A DNA stretch of 64,000 bases from Pseudaquabacterium terrae (GTDB taxonomy: Bacteria; Pseudomonadota; Gammaproteobacteria; Burkholderiales; Burkholderiaceae_C): NCBI RefSeq assembly GCF_013266755.1, contig NZ_JABRWJ010000006.1, forward strand, positions 62,001 to 126,000, in the 5' to 3' direction. The notes under the pieces are model-generated. The model was not told the origin of the DNA, did no database searches, and worked only from the letters and a program-made list of their open reading frames with translations. The translations under genes and the position numbers were made by a program. This document shows, in pieces, positions 21,685 to 29,822 of this stretch (within the stretch, counting starts at the first letter, position 1; each line of letters starts with the position of its first letter).

Positions 21685-23499
21685 TCAGTCGACCCAGGTG
21701 ATGCGTGGCGCGGCGACCGGTGCCAGGGTGGTGGTGCGCAGGTACTCGAGCAGTGCGTCGAGGTCGACCGCGCCGCCGAGGCGGTCGCGGCCGGTCTTCA
21801 GCAGCGTGAAGCCGTCGCCGCCTTCGGCGAGGTAGCTGTTGACGGTGACCCGGTAGGTCGCCTCGGGCCGCAGCGGCGTGCCGTCGATGCTCAGGTCCTG
21901 CACCCGCTGGCCGTGCGGCGCCGAGGCGACCCAGCGGTAGCGCAGGCTGGCCGACGGATGCAAAAGGTGCGCCCCCGCGCGGCCCGGCGGCTGCTGCGAT
22001 TCGAGCAGGGCCTTCAGCTCGGCGCCGCTGAAACTCATCACCACCAGGCTGTTGCCGAAGGGCTGCATCGTGAAGACGTCGCCGAAGGTGACGGCGCATG
22101 GCGGCGTGCCGCGGCAGTGCAAATCGCTGCGGATGCCGCCAGGATTCATCAGTGCCAACTGTGCGCCGCCTTGCGCCGGCGCGCGCGTGGCCGCCCACTG
22201 TGCATCGGCGATCAGCCGACCGGCGGCGCTGTCGCCCTTGCCCCGCTCGCCGCGTTCGAAGCTGCCGGCAATGCGGCCGACCACGCGCAGAGTGCGCGGC
22301 GCGGCCGCGGCGCTGAAGACCGCCACCTGCTGCGCCACCGCGGCGTCGGGCGTGGCATCGCGCAGCACCGCATCCCACGGCGCCGGCTGCGCGGCGGCGA
22401 TTGCCGTGCGTTGCGCGGCTTCGGTGTGCTCGTTGAACACCGGCAGGTTGCGACTGCGTGTCGCCGCGCGATCGACGCGGCCGGTCTTCGGATCGATGAA
22501 CAGATCGGTCGCCGACAGAGCGCGGCTGTACGAGAACGACTGGATGATCGGCCGGCCGTCGACGACGCAGCGGTAACCCTGGTGGCTGTGGCCGGTGAGG
22601 ATCAGGTCGACGTCCGGCGTGATGCGCTTCGCGAGATCGACGATCGGGCCGCGCAGGCCCGGGCAGCGTTCGTCGTTCCAGTCGCCCGCCTGCTGCGGGC
22701 CGCCGATTTCACCGCCTTCATGCATCGTGACGACCAGCGTGTGCACACCTTGCGCCTTCAGCGCCGCGGCGGCGCGATTGATGGCCTCGGCTTCGTCGAC
22801 GAAGCGCAGCCCGGCGACGCCCGAGGGGACGACGATGCCCGGCGTCCAGCGTGTCACCGCACCGATGAAGCCGACCTTCACCGGCCCGACCTGCTTGACC
22901 CAACTCGGCGCAAGCAGGTGCGCACCGTCGGCACGCTCGACGTTGGCGGCGACCAGTTGGAAACGCGCGCCGGCATACGGCTGCAGTGCGCAGGAGTTCG
23001 TCATCGCACCGGGCGGATTGGGCCCGCAGCCGCCGGCCAGCACCCGCTGCAATTCGACGCTACCGGCGTCGAACTCATGGTTGCCCGGCGCGCCGACCTC
23101 GACGCCCATGCGGTTCATCACCTCGATCGTCGACTCGTGGCGGAACAGCGTCGAGACCAGCGGGGCGCCGCCGATCATGTCGCCCGACGAGACGACGACG
23201 CTGTGCGGCGAGCCCGCGCGCAGGCGGTTGACCAGCCCGGCGAAAGCCGCCGCGCCGCCCACCGTCACGCGCTGCGTGGCGCCCGGCTTGGCGGGGTCGG
23301 GCAGGCTCAGCGTCATGCCGCTGGGCTCGAGATGGCCGTGGAAGTCGTTGAAGCCGATCACGCGCAACTGCACCGGTTGCACCGGTTGCACCGGCTGCGG
23401 CGGCGCGATCGGGGCGGTCGAGCAGCCGGCGAGTACGGCTGCGAGGGAGGCCGTGAACGCGCCCGTGGCGAGTCGAAAACGGCGGCGGGCAAACCTCAT
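21685..23499 (-). CDS. Exported 5'-nucleotidase / metallophosphatase lipoprotein (UshA-like)
   Basis: This 604-residue protein has a signal peptide ending in a lipobox (AAVLAGC, Cys about residue 25). The calcineurin-like domain (about 40-330) shows metal ligands in GFNDFHGHLEP, SSGDMIGGAP, GAPGNHEFD and LTGHSHQGY. The C-terminal nucleotide-binding domain (about 370-600) has LMNPGGIRSDL, FTMQPFGNSLVV and YLAEGGDGFTLLK. Such enzymes release nucleosides from nucleotides outside the cytoplasm. Its ATG overlaps the adenosine deaminase stop by 4 bases. A second, shorter enzyme of this type is encoded at 35050-36669. Confidence 0.93.
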   Translation of the reverse strand: MRFARRRFRLATGAFTASLAAVLAGCSTAPIAPPQPVQPVQPVQLRVIGFNDFHGHLEPSGMTLSLPDPAKPGATQRVTVGGAAAFAGLVNRLRAGSPHSVVVSSGDMIGGAPLVSTLFRHESTIEVMNRMGVEVGAPGNHEFDAGSVELQRVLAGGCGPNPPGAMTNSCALQPYAGARFQLVAANVERADGAHLLAPSWVKQVGPVKVGFIGAVTRWTPGIVVPSGVAGLRFVDEAEAINRAAAALKAQGVHTLVVTMHEGGEIGGPQQAGDWNDERCPGLRGPIVDLAKRITPDVDLILTGHSHQGYRCVVDGRPIIQSFSYSRALSATDLFIDPKTGRVDRAATRSRNLPVFNEHTEAAQRTAIAAAQPAPWDAVLRDATPDAAVAQQVAVFSAAAAPRTLRVVGRIAGSFERGERGKGDSAAGRLIADAQWAATRAPAQGGAQLALMNPGGIRSDLHCRGTPPCAVTFGDVFTMQPFGNSLVVMSFSGAELKALLESQQPPGRAGAHLLHPSASLRYRWVASAPHGQRVQDLSIDGTPLRPEATYRVTVNSYLAEGGDGFTLLKTGRDRLGGAVDLDALLEYLRTTTLAPVAAPRITWVD

Positions 23500-24542
23500 G
23501 CGGGACTGCTCCAGGCTTCGATCGCCGCACGCGCCGTGGCCCGTTCGGCCGCCGGCAGGAAGGAGGCGTCGGCGGCCGCCAGGCCCATGCGCTTCAAATC
23601 GTCCCAGCTGAAGGCCGCTTCGCGCACCAGCGCCGCAGCCTCGCTGGAGTGGTGGATGCACGAGATCAACCGGTTGTCGGTGTGAAAGGACAGCGAGACG
23701 CCGGCGTCCCACAACGCACGGATCGGGTGCGTGGCGACCGACATCGCGGCACCGGTGTGCACGTTGCTGGTCGGACAGACCTCCAGGTGCAGGCCGAGCG
23801 CGTGCACCTCGGCGAGCATCGCATCGCCCATCGGCGTGCCGATCACCTCGGCCAGCCGTACGCCATGGCCGATGCGTCGCGCCCCGAGCCGGCCGGCTTC
23901 GATCACGCGCTCGGCGCTGTCGGCTTCGCCGGCATGCAAAGTCAGCGGCAGTCCCTGGTCGGTCAGCTGGGCCAGCAGGGCCGCGTGCGGTGTCGCCGGG
24001 AAGCCGTACTCGGGGCCCGCCAGGTCGAAGCCGACGACACCCTGGCCGTGGTAGCGCAGCGCGAGCTCGGCGCTGCGCCGGATCTCCGCGGCATCGTGCT
24101 GGCGCATGCCGCAGATGATCAGGCCGGAGGGCAAGGGCGAACGCAGCAGGCCCGCGAGCATCGCCTCGATCGCCACTTCGCCGCTGACGCCATGCGGCTC
24201 GAACAGCAGCGGCGCGATGCGGAACTCGGCCAGCACGCAGCCATCGAGCCGCGCGTCTTCCGCGGCTTCGAAGGCGACGCGCTGCAGTGCGGCGGGCGTG
24301 GCCATCGCGGCAATCGTCAATGCGAAGCCGCGCAGGTATTCGACCAGCGAGCCGGCATGCGCGCGCGCATCGAACCAGGCGGCCAGCGAGTCCTCGTCGG
24401 CGGCGGGTGCCTGCAGCCCGCGCTGCTGCAGCAGTTGGAGCAAGGTGGCGACGCGCAGGCCACCATCGAGGTGCTCGTGCAAGAGGACTTTCGGCAGTCG
24501 CCGCGCCGTGGTCTCGAGCGTTTCAGATGCGGGGTCTTTCAT
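23496..24542 (-). CDS. add: Adenosine deaminase
   Basis: This 348-residue cytoplasmic enzyme converts adenosine or deoxyadenosine to the inosine form. Zinc ligands and catalytic motifs visible are LPKVLLHEHLDGGLR (HxH, about residue 22), FDLAGPEYGF, LTLHAGEADSAERV (about 200), RIGHGVRL, EVCPTSNVHTGA and SFHTDNRLIS (the DD motif reads TDN). It is the first gene of the minus-strand add - 5'-nucleotidase unit. It is divergent from the nucleoside importer operon, with 90 bases in between. Confidence 0.93.
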   Translation of the reverse strand: MKDPASETLETTARRLPKVLLHEHLDGGLRVATLLQLLQQRGLQAPAADEDSLAAWFDARAHAGSLVEYLRGFALTIAAMATPAALQRVAFEAAEDARLDGCVLAEFRIAPLLFEPHGVSGEVAIEAMLAGLLRSPLPSGLIICGMRQHDAAEIRRSAELALRYHGQGVVGFDLAGPEYGFPATPHAALLAQLTDQGLPLTLHAGEADSAERVIEAGRLGARRIGHGVRLAEVIGTPMGDAMLAEVHALGLHLEVCPTSNVHTGAAMSVATHPIRALWDAGVSLSFHTDNRLISCIHHSSEAAALVREAAFSWDDLKRMGLAAADASFLPAAERATARAAIEAWSSPA

Positions 24543-24632
24543 CGCCTCATGCTAGCAACTACCGGGGAGATAGCGGTCCGAGTCTTGCTATCCTGCCCGC
24601 CACATCAACGTCTTCCAAGGGGTAACCCGCAT

Positions 24633-25601
24633 ATGAAGCACCAGCTCCTCGCCCTGGCCAGTCTGACCTTCGCCGCCGGCGCGGCGCACGCGGAGCCCGC
24701 CGTGATCTACGACATGGGCGGCAAGTTCGACAAGTCCTTCAACGAGGCCGCCTACAACGGCGCCGAGCGCTGGAAGAAGGAGAGCGGCAAGGCCTATCTC
24801 GACTTCGAGATCGCCAACGAAGCGCAGCGCGAGCAGGCGATGCGCCGCATGGCCGACAAGGGCGCGAACCCGATCATCGCGATCGGCTTCTCGCAGGGCT
24901 CGACGGTCGAGAAGGTGTCGAAGGACTATCCGAAGCTGTCGTTCGCGATCATCGATTCGGTGGTCAAGAACCCGAACGTCGAATCGATCGTCTTCAAGGA
25001 GCAGGAAGGCAGCTTCCTGGTCGGCATGATGGCCGCGCTGGCCAGCAAGAGCGGCAAGGTCGGCTTCGTCGGCGGCATGGACATTCCGCTGATCCGCCGC
25101 TTCCAGTGCGGCTACGAGCAGGGCGCGAAGTTCGCCAATCCGAAGGCCGAAGTAACGTCCAACATGACCGGCACGACGCCGGCCGCCTGGAACGACCCGA
25201 CGCGCGGCGCCGAGCTCGCGAAGGCGCAGTTCGCCAAGGGCGTCGACGTGATCTTCGCCGCCGCCGGCGGTACCGGCATCGGCGTCTACCAGGCGGCCAA
25301 GGACGGCGGCAAGCTGGCCATCGGCGTCGACAGCAACCAGAACCACCTGCAGCCCGGCACGATGCTGACCTCGATGGTCAAGCGCGTCGACGTCGCGGTC
25401 TACAGCGCGGCGAAGAAGTCGAACCCCGGCGTCAGCGTGCTCGGCCTGAAGGAAGGCGGCGTCGACTATGCGCTGGACAAGCACAACGAGAAGCTGGTCA
25501 GCGCCGACATGAAGAAGAAGGTCGATGCGGCGAAGGCCGACATCATTGCCGGCAAGATCAAGGTGGCCGACTACATGGCGGACAACGCCTGCAAGTACTG
25601 A
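24633..25601 (+). CDS. BMP/PnrA-type nucleoside-binding protein of an ABC importer
   Basis: This 322-residue periplasmic binding protein has a Sec signal peptide (1-20, ending AGAAHA). It has no lipobox Cys, so it should be soluble. The BMP-family pattern is AVIYDMGGKFDKSFNEAAYN near the N-terminus, NPIIAIGFSQGS, FKEQEGSFLVGMMAAL, VGFVGGMDIPLIRRFQCGY and the ligand-site AAAGGTGIGVYQAAKDGG. Members bind purine or pyrimidine nucleosides. The start follows AAGGGG, and a possible TATCCT -10 lies at about 24589-24594. It heads an operon with ATPase, two permeases and cytidine deaminase. Confidence 0.93.
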   Translation: MKHQLLALASLTFAAGAAHAEPAVIYDMGGKFDKSFNEAAYNGAERWKKESGKAYLDFEIANEAQREQAMRRMADKGANPIIAIGFSQGSTVEKVSKDYPKLSFAIIDSVVKNPNVESIVFKEQEGSFLVGMMAALASKSGKVGFVGGMDIPLIRRFQCGYEQGAKFANPKAEVTSNMTGTTPAAWNDPTRGAELAKAQFAKGVDVIFAAAGGTGIGVYQAAKDGGKLAIGVDSNQNHLQPGTMLTSMVKRVDVAVYSAAKKSNPGVSVLGLKEGGVDYALDKHNEKLVSADMKKKVDAAKADIIAGKIKVADYMADNACKY

Positions 25602-25603
25602 TC

Positions 25604-27151
25604 TTGTCGATTCGTGCGCCGGCCGTGCTGATGCGCGGCATCAACAAGCGCTTCGGCGCCGTTCAGGCCAACAAGGAGGTGACGCTCAGCGTGTCTTCGG
25701 GCACGGTGCACGGCATCGTCGGCGAGAACGGTGCCGGCAAGAGCACGCTGATGTCGATCCTCTACGGCTTCTACCAGGCCGATTCCGGGTCCATCGAGAT
25801 CGAGGGCCAGCCGGCGAACATCACCCGTTCGAAGGAGGCGATCGCGCTGGGCATCGGCATGGTGCACCAGCACTTCATGCTGGTCGATCCGCTGTCGGCG
25901 CTCGACAACATCATGCTCGGCGCCGAGCCCGACTGGCGGCTGCAGGCCGCGCGCGCCGAGGTGCGCGCGAAGCTCGAGACGCTGATGCACGACACCGGGC
26001 TGGTCGTGCGGCTGGACACGCCCGTCGAGGACCTGCCGGTCGGCGAGCGGCAGCGGCTGGAAATCCTGAAGGCGCTGTACCGCGGCGCGCGCATCCTGAT
26101 CCTCGACGAGCCGACCGCCGTGCTGACGCCGCAGGAGACCGATCAGCTCTTCGTCACGCTGCGCAAGCTGCGCGCCAACGGCACGACGATCCTCTTGATC
26201 ACGCACAAGCTGAAGGAGATCCTCGCGCTGTGCGACAAGGTGACGGTGATGCGCGCCGGCGCGGTGGTGCTGGATTGCCCGATCGCCGAGACCAGCCTCG
26301 ACAAGCTGGCCGAGGCGATGGTCGGTCGCCGCGTCAACCTCGGCCGCGACGGCGGCGCCGCGGCGAAGCCCGGCGCGCCCTTGCTGGAAGCGAAGCATCT
26401 GCAGTGGCACGATGCGCTCGGCGTGATCCGGCTCGCCGATGTGTCGCTCACTTTGCGTGCTGGCGAGATCGTCGGCATTGCCGGTGTGTCCGGCAACGGC
26501 CAGAGTGAGCTGCTCGAAGCGCTGTCCGGCATGTTGACGCCGCACGGCGGCGAGCTGCAGCTCGGCGCGGGCCACTTCACGCCGAAGGCCTGGCTCGACC
26601 CGGCGCGTGCGCGCGCGCTCGGCTTGGCGCACGTGCCGGAGGACCGCCATCGCGTCGGGCTGGTGCTGCCGTTCGCGGCCTGGGAGTCGGCAATCCTTGG
26701 GCACCAGAAGCTCGGGCGCTTCGCCGGCCGCTTCGGCTGGATGAAGCAGTCGGCGATGCAGGCCGACACCGTGCGCATGATGGAGTCCTACGACGTGCGG
26801 CCGCGCAACCCGCAGCTGCGGTCGTCGAAATTCTCCGGCGGCAACCAGCAGAAGCTGGTGCTGGCGCGCGAGGCGATCGTCAAGCCGAAGGTGCTGCTGG
26901 TCGGCCAGCCGACCCGCGGCGTCGACATCGGCGCGATCGAGTTCATCCACGGCCAGCTGCGCGCGATGCGTGACGCCGGCGGCGCCGTGCTGGTGGTGTC
27001 GTCCGAGCTCGACGAGATCCTCGCGCTGTCGGACCGCGTGCTGGTGATGGACCGCGGCCGCATCGCCGGCGAATTGCCGATCGACGATTGCAACGAAGCG
27101 GCGCTCGGCCGCCTGATGTGCGGCGCCAGCGCCAGCGAACAAGAACAATGA
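25604..27151 (+). CDS. Double-domain ABC ATPase of the nucleoside importer
   Basis: The protein has 515 residues with two ABC modules in tandem. Module 1 has Walker A GENGAGKST (about 40-48), a modified signature LPVGERQRLEILKAL and Walker B ILILDEPTAVLTP. Module 2 has the degenerate Walker A GVSGNGQSE, the signature FSGGNQQKLVLAREA and GQPTRGVDIGAIEF. This matches the RbsA/YufO-like group that serves BMP nucleoside importers. The call uses a TTG start 2 bases after the upstream stop; an ATG at 25631 would remove 9 residues before the first strand and is less likely. The permease start overlaps its stop (ATGA). Confidence 0.93.
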   Translation: MSIRAPAVLMRGINKRFGAVQANKEVTLSVSSGTVHGIVGENGAGKSTLMSILYGFYQADSGSIEIEGQPANITRSKEAIALGIGMVHQHFMLVDPLSALDNIMLGAEPDWRLQAARAEVRAKLETLMHDTGLVVRLDTPVEDLPVGERQRLEILKALYRGARILILDEPTAVLTPQETDQLFVTLRKLRANGTTILLITHKLKEILALCDKVTVMRAGAVVLDCPIAETSLDKLAEAMVGRRVNLGRDGGAAAKPGAPLLEAKHLQWHDALGVIRLADVSLTLRAGEIVGIAGVSGNGQSELLEALSGMLTPHGGELQLGAGHFTPKAWLDPARARALGLAHVPEDRHRVGLVLPFAAWESAILGHQKLGRFAGRFGWMKQSAMQADTVRMMESYDVRPRNPQLRSSKFSGGNQQKLVLAREAIVKPKVLLVGQPTRGVDIGAIEFIHGQLRAMRDAGGAVLVVSSELDEILALSDRVLVMDRGRIAGELPIDDCNEAALGRLMCGASASEQEQ

Positions 27152-28281
27152 GTCAACCGATCGAACTGCCGCGCTGGATCGACATCGGCGTGCTGCCGCT
27201 GGTCAACCTCGGCATGGCGCTGATCGTCGCCGGCATCGTCGTCGCCGGCATCGGCCTCGATCCGCTGCAGGTCATCACGCTGCTCGTCAAGGGGGCCTTC
27301 GGCAGCCGCGCCGGCATCGGCTATACGCTGTATTACGCGACCACTTTCATCTTCACGGGGCTCGCCGTGGCGATGGCTTTCCACGGCGGCCTGTTCAACA
27401 TCGGCGGCGAGGGCCAGGCGCTGATCGGCGGGCTCGGCGCCTCGCTCGCCGCGCTGGCCTTTGCGCAGCGGCTGCCCACGGCACTGATGCTGCCGCTGAT
27501 GGTGCTGGCCGCCGCCGCTTTCGGCGCCGCGTGGGCGGCGGTGCCGGCGGCGCTGCAGGCCTGGCGCGGCAGTCACGTCGTCATCACGACGATCATGTTC
27601 AATTTCATCGCCTCGGCGCTGCTCGGCTACCTGGTCGTCAACGTGCTGAAGGAGCCCGGCAACATGACGCCCGAGAGCCGCTCGTTCGAGCCCTCGGCGC
27701 ACATGCCCGGCATGCACGAGGCGCTCGGCTGGCTCGGGCTCGCCTGGCCGAAGACGCCGCTGAACCTGTCGCTGCTGCTGGCGCTGGCCGCGGCGGTCGG
27801 CGTTGGCCTGCTGCTGTGGAAGACGCGCGCCGGCTACGAGCTGCGCACCGTCGGCTTCTCGCCCGATGCCGCGCACTATGCCGGCGTGCGGCCGCGGCGC
27901 CAGGTCATGGTGGCGATGATGTTGTCCGGCGCGCTCGCCGGCTGCGTGGCGATCAACGAGCTCGCCGGCGTGCAGCATCGGCTGCTGATGGACTTCGTCG
28001 CCGGCGCCGGCTTCACCGGCATCGCGGTGTCGCTGATCGGCCGCAACCATCCGCTGGGCATCGTGCTCGCGTCGCTGCTGTTCGGCGCGCTGTACCAGGG
28101 CGGCGCCGAGCTGGCCTTCGAGATCCCGGGCTTCAGCCGCGAGATGGTGGCAACCTTGCAGGGCCTGATCGTGCTGTTCTCAGGCGCGATGGCCACCGTC
28201 GCAGCGCCGACCTTGGCAAGGCTGTACGCGCGCGCGCGTCGACCCGTCGCGCCCAAGCCGGCCGGAGTGGCCCATGGATGA
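27148..28281 (+). CDS. Nucleoside ABC importer permease (subunit 1)
   Basis: This 377-residue inner-membrane protein of the BPD_transp_2 type has about nine hydrophobic helices. Characteristic stretches are TLYYATTFIFTGLAVAMAFH with GGLFNIGGEGQALIGG, VITTIMFNFIASALLGYLV and INELAGVQHRLLMDFVAG. Its closest functional relatives by pattern are the YufP/NupB-type permeases. The start is coupled to the ATPase stop by ATGA. It should pair with the next gene product to form the transmembrane channel. Confidence 0.93.
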   Translation: MSQPIELPRWIDIGVLPLVNLGMALIVAGIVVAGIGLDPLQVITLLVKGAFGSRAGIGYTLYYATTFIFTGLAVAMAFHGGLFNIGGEGQALIGGLGASLAALAFAQRLPTALMLPLMVLAAAAFGAAWAAVPAALQAWRGSHVVITTIMFNFIASALLGYLVVNVLKEPGNMTPESRSFEPSAHMPGMHEALGWLGLAWPKTPLNLSLLLALAAAVGVGLLLWKTRAGYELRTVGFSPDAAHYAGVRPRRQVMVAMMLSGALAGCVAINELAGVQHRLLMDFVAGAGFTGIAVSLIGRNHPLGIVLASLLFGALYQGGAELAFEIPGFSREMVATLQGLIVLFSGAMATVAAPTLARLYARARRPVAPKPAGVAHG

Positions 28282-29242
28282 GGTGCTGATCGGCACGCTG
28301 CTGGCATCGACGCTGCGCGTCTCGGTGCCGCTGATCCTGTGCGCGCTGGCCGCGACGCTGAGTGAACGCGCCGGCGTCATCGACCTCGGCCTCGAAGGCA
28401 AGATGCTGATGGCGGCCTTCGCCGCCGGTGCTGCGGGTGCCACCAGCGGGTCGCTGATGCTGGCGCTGCTGGCGGCGCTGGCGGTGGGCATCGCACTGTC
28501 GATGCTGCATGCCTATGCCTGCGTCAGCCACACCGGCGACCAGGTCGTGGCCGGCATGGCGATCACGATGACCGCGGCCGGCCTGACCGTCGTGCTCGGC
28601 ATCGCGTGGTTCAAGCAGGGCGGACAGACGCCGCCGCTGGCGGACACGGTGCGCCTGGCGGCGTGGTTCACGGGCGCCGGCGACGCGTTGCAGGCCGTGC
28701 CGCTGCTCGGTCCCGCGCTCGCGCTGGCCTTCTTCGGCCACAACGTGATGGTCTACCTGGCGCTGCTGGCAGTGCCCGGAGTCTGGTGGCTGCTGTACCG
28801 CACGCGGCTGGGCCTGCGGCTGCGCGCGACCGGCGAGAACCCGGCGATGGTCGACGCCGCCGGGCTGTCGGTGAAGGGGCTGCGCTACCTCGCGCTGGCC
28901 TTCAACGGCACGCTGTGCTCGCTGGCCGGCGCCTACCTGGTACTGGCGCAGAACCCGTCCTTCGTGCCGAACATGACCGCCGGCCGCGGCTACATGGCGC
29001 TGGCGGCGATGATCTTCGGCAAGTGGCATCCGGTCGGCGCGCTGTGGGCCTGCCTGCTGTTCGGCTTCCTCGATGCGGTGGCGATCCGACTGCAGGGGGT
29101 GACCTTGCCGGGCGTCGGCACCGTGCCGGTGCAGGCGATCCAGGCGCTGCCCTACGTGCTGACCGTGGTGCTGCTGGCCGGCTTCATCGGCCGGGCTCGC
29201 GCGCCGGCGGCGCTGGGCGTACCCTACGTCAAGGAGCGCTGA
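28274..29242 (+). CDS. Nucleoside ABC importer permease (subunit 2)
   Basis: This 322-residue protein is the second BPD_transp_2 permease, of YufQ/NupC type. It opens with helices around VPLILCALAATLSERAGVID and LGLEGKMLMAAFAAGAAGA. SHTGDQVVAGMAITMTAAGL, GLRLRATGENPAMVDAAG and AAMIFGKWHPVGALWACLLF are typical of the family. It overlaps the first permease gene by 8 bases. Its stop lies 2 bases before the cdd start, making a tight operon. Confidence 0.93.
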   Translation: MDEVLIGTLLASTLRVSVPLILCALAATLSERAGVIDLGLEGKMLMAAFAAGAAGATSGSLMLALLAALAVGIALSMLHAYACVSHTGDQVVAGMAITMTAAGLTVVLGIAWFKQGGQTPPLADTVRLAAWFTGAGDALQAVPLLGPALALAFFGHNVMVYLALLAVPGVWWLLYRTRLGLRLRATGENPAMVDAAGLSVKGLRYLALAFNGTLCSLAGAYLVLAQNPSFVPNMTAGRGYMALAAMIFGKWHPVGALWACLLFGFLDAVAIRLQGVTLPGVGTVPVQAIQALPYVLTVVLLAGFIGRARAPAALGVPYVKER

Positions 29243-29244
29243 GC

Positions 29245-29664
29245 ATGAACCCCACCCTCGTCGACGAGAACGTGATGAACGCGCTGGTGCAGGCCGCACG
29301 CGCCGCGCGTGAGCGCGCCTATGCGCCGTACTCGAAGTTCCAGGTCGGCGCGGCGCTGCTCGACGACCACGGCCGGCTGCACGCCGGCTGCAACATCGAG
29401 AACGCCGCCTATCCGCAAAGCCAGTGCGCCGAGGCCTCGGCGATCGCCCACCTGGTGCTGACGGGCGGGCGCCGCATCCTGGCGGTCGCCGTCGTCGGCG
29501 TCGCCGCCGAGCCGGTCACGCCCTGCGGCGGCTGCCGCCAGCGGCTGCGTGAATTCGCGTCCGACGACGTGCCGATCTGGATGGCCGACCAGCAGATCGT
29601 GCGCGCGAAGTACACGCTGGGGCAGCTGCTGCCGGCGAGCTTCGGGCCCGAGCATCTGACTTAG
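29245..29664 (+). CDS. cdd: Cytidine deaminase
   Basis: This 139-residue short (tetrameric-type) enzyme deaminates cytidine and deoxycytidine. The N-terminus YAPYSKFQVGAALL and GCNIENAAYP form the substrate pocket. The zinc site is QCAEASAIAH (Cys and catalytic Glu) and PCGGCRQRL. AAGGAG lies 8-13 bases before the ATG. It ends the nucleoside import operon, so imported cytidine would be converted at once. Its TAG stop lies inside the terminator stem that follows. Confidence 0.96.
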   Translation: MNPTLVDENVMNALVQAARAARERAYAPYSKFQVGAALLDDHGRLHAGCNIENAAYPQSQCAEASAIAHLVLTGGRRILAVAVVGVAAEPVTPCGGCRQRLREFASDDVPIWMADQQIVRAKYTLGQLLPASFGPEHLT

Positions 29665-29693
29665 GAGCCGGGGCTCCTAAGTCAGGTGCTTTT
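29656..29693 (+). terminator. Rho-independent terminator of the nucleoside import operon
   Basis: A 14-bp perfect stem pairs 29656-29669 (CTGACTTAGGAGCC) with 29672-29685, followed by GTGC and TTTT. The stem begins inside the last cdd codons and contains the TAG stop, so ribosomes finishing cdd would sit on the hairpin. Confidence 0.85.
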
Positions 29694-29707
29694 CGTTCCG
29701 CTCCCCC

Positions 29708-29773
29708 GAGCCCCCTCCGCGAGGGGGCTCCAGCTTGTTCGACGGCTCCCTCCAGCCTCCCTCCGTGAGGGAG
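29708..29773. repeat. Pair of GC-rich palindromes between cdd and the aldehyde dehydrogenase gene
   Basis: GAGCCCCCTC (29708-29717) pairs with 29721-29730, and CTCCCTC (29757-29763) pairs with 29767-29773, each with a 3-base loop. They resemble dispersed intergenic palindromes of Burkholderiales. They may also serve as terminators for the minus-strand aldehyde dehydrogenase gene that stops at 29823. The rest of 29694-29822 holds nothing else recognisable. Confidence 0.55.
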
Positions 29774-29822
29774 ACTCCAGTCAGCTTGACGAAGGATGCG
29801 CCGCGGGTGGAGCCGTTGGAGC

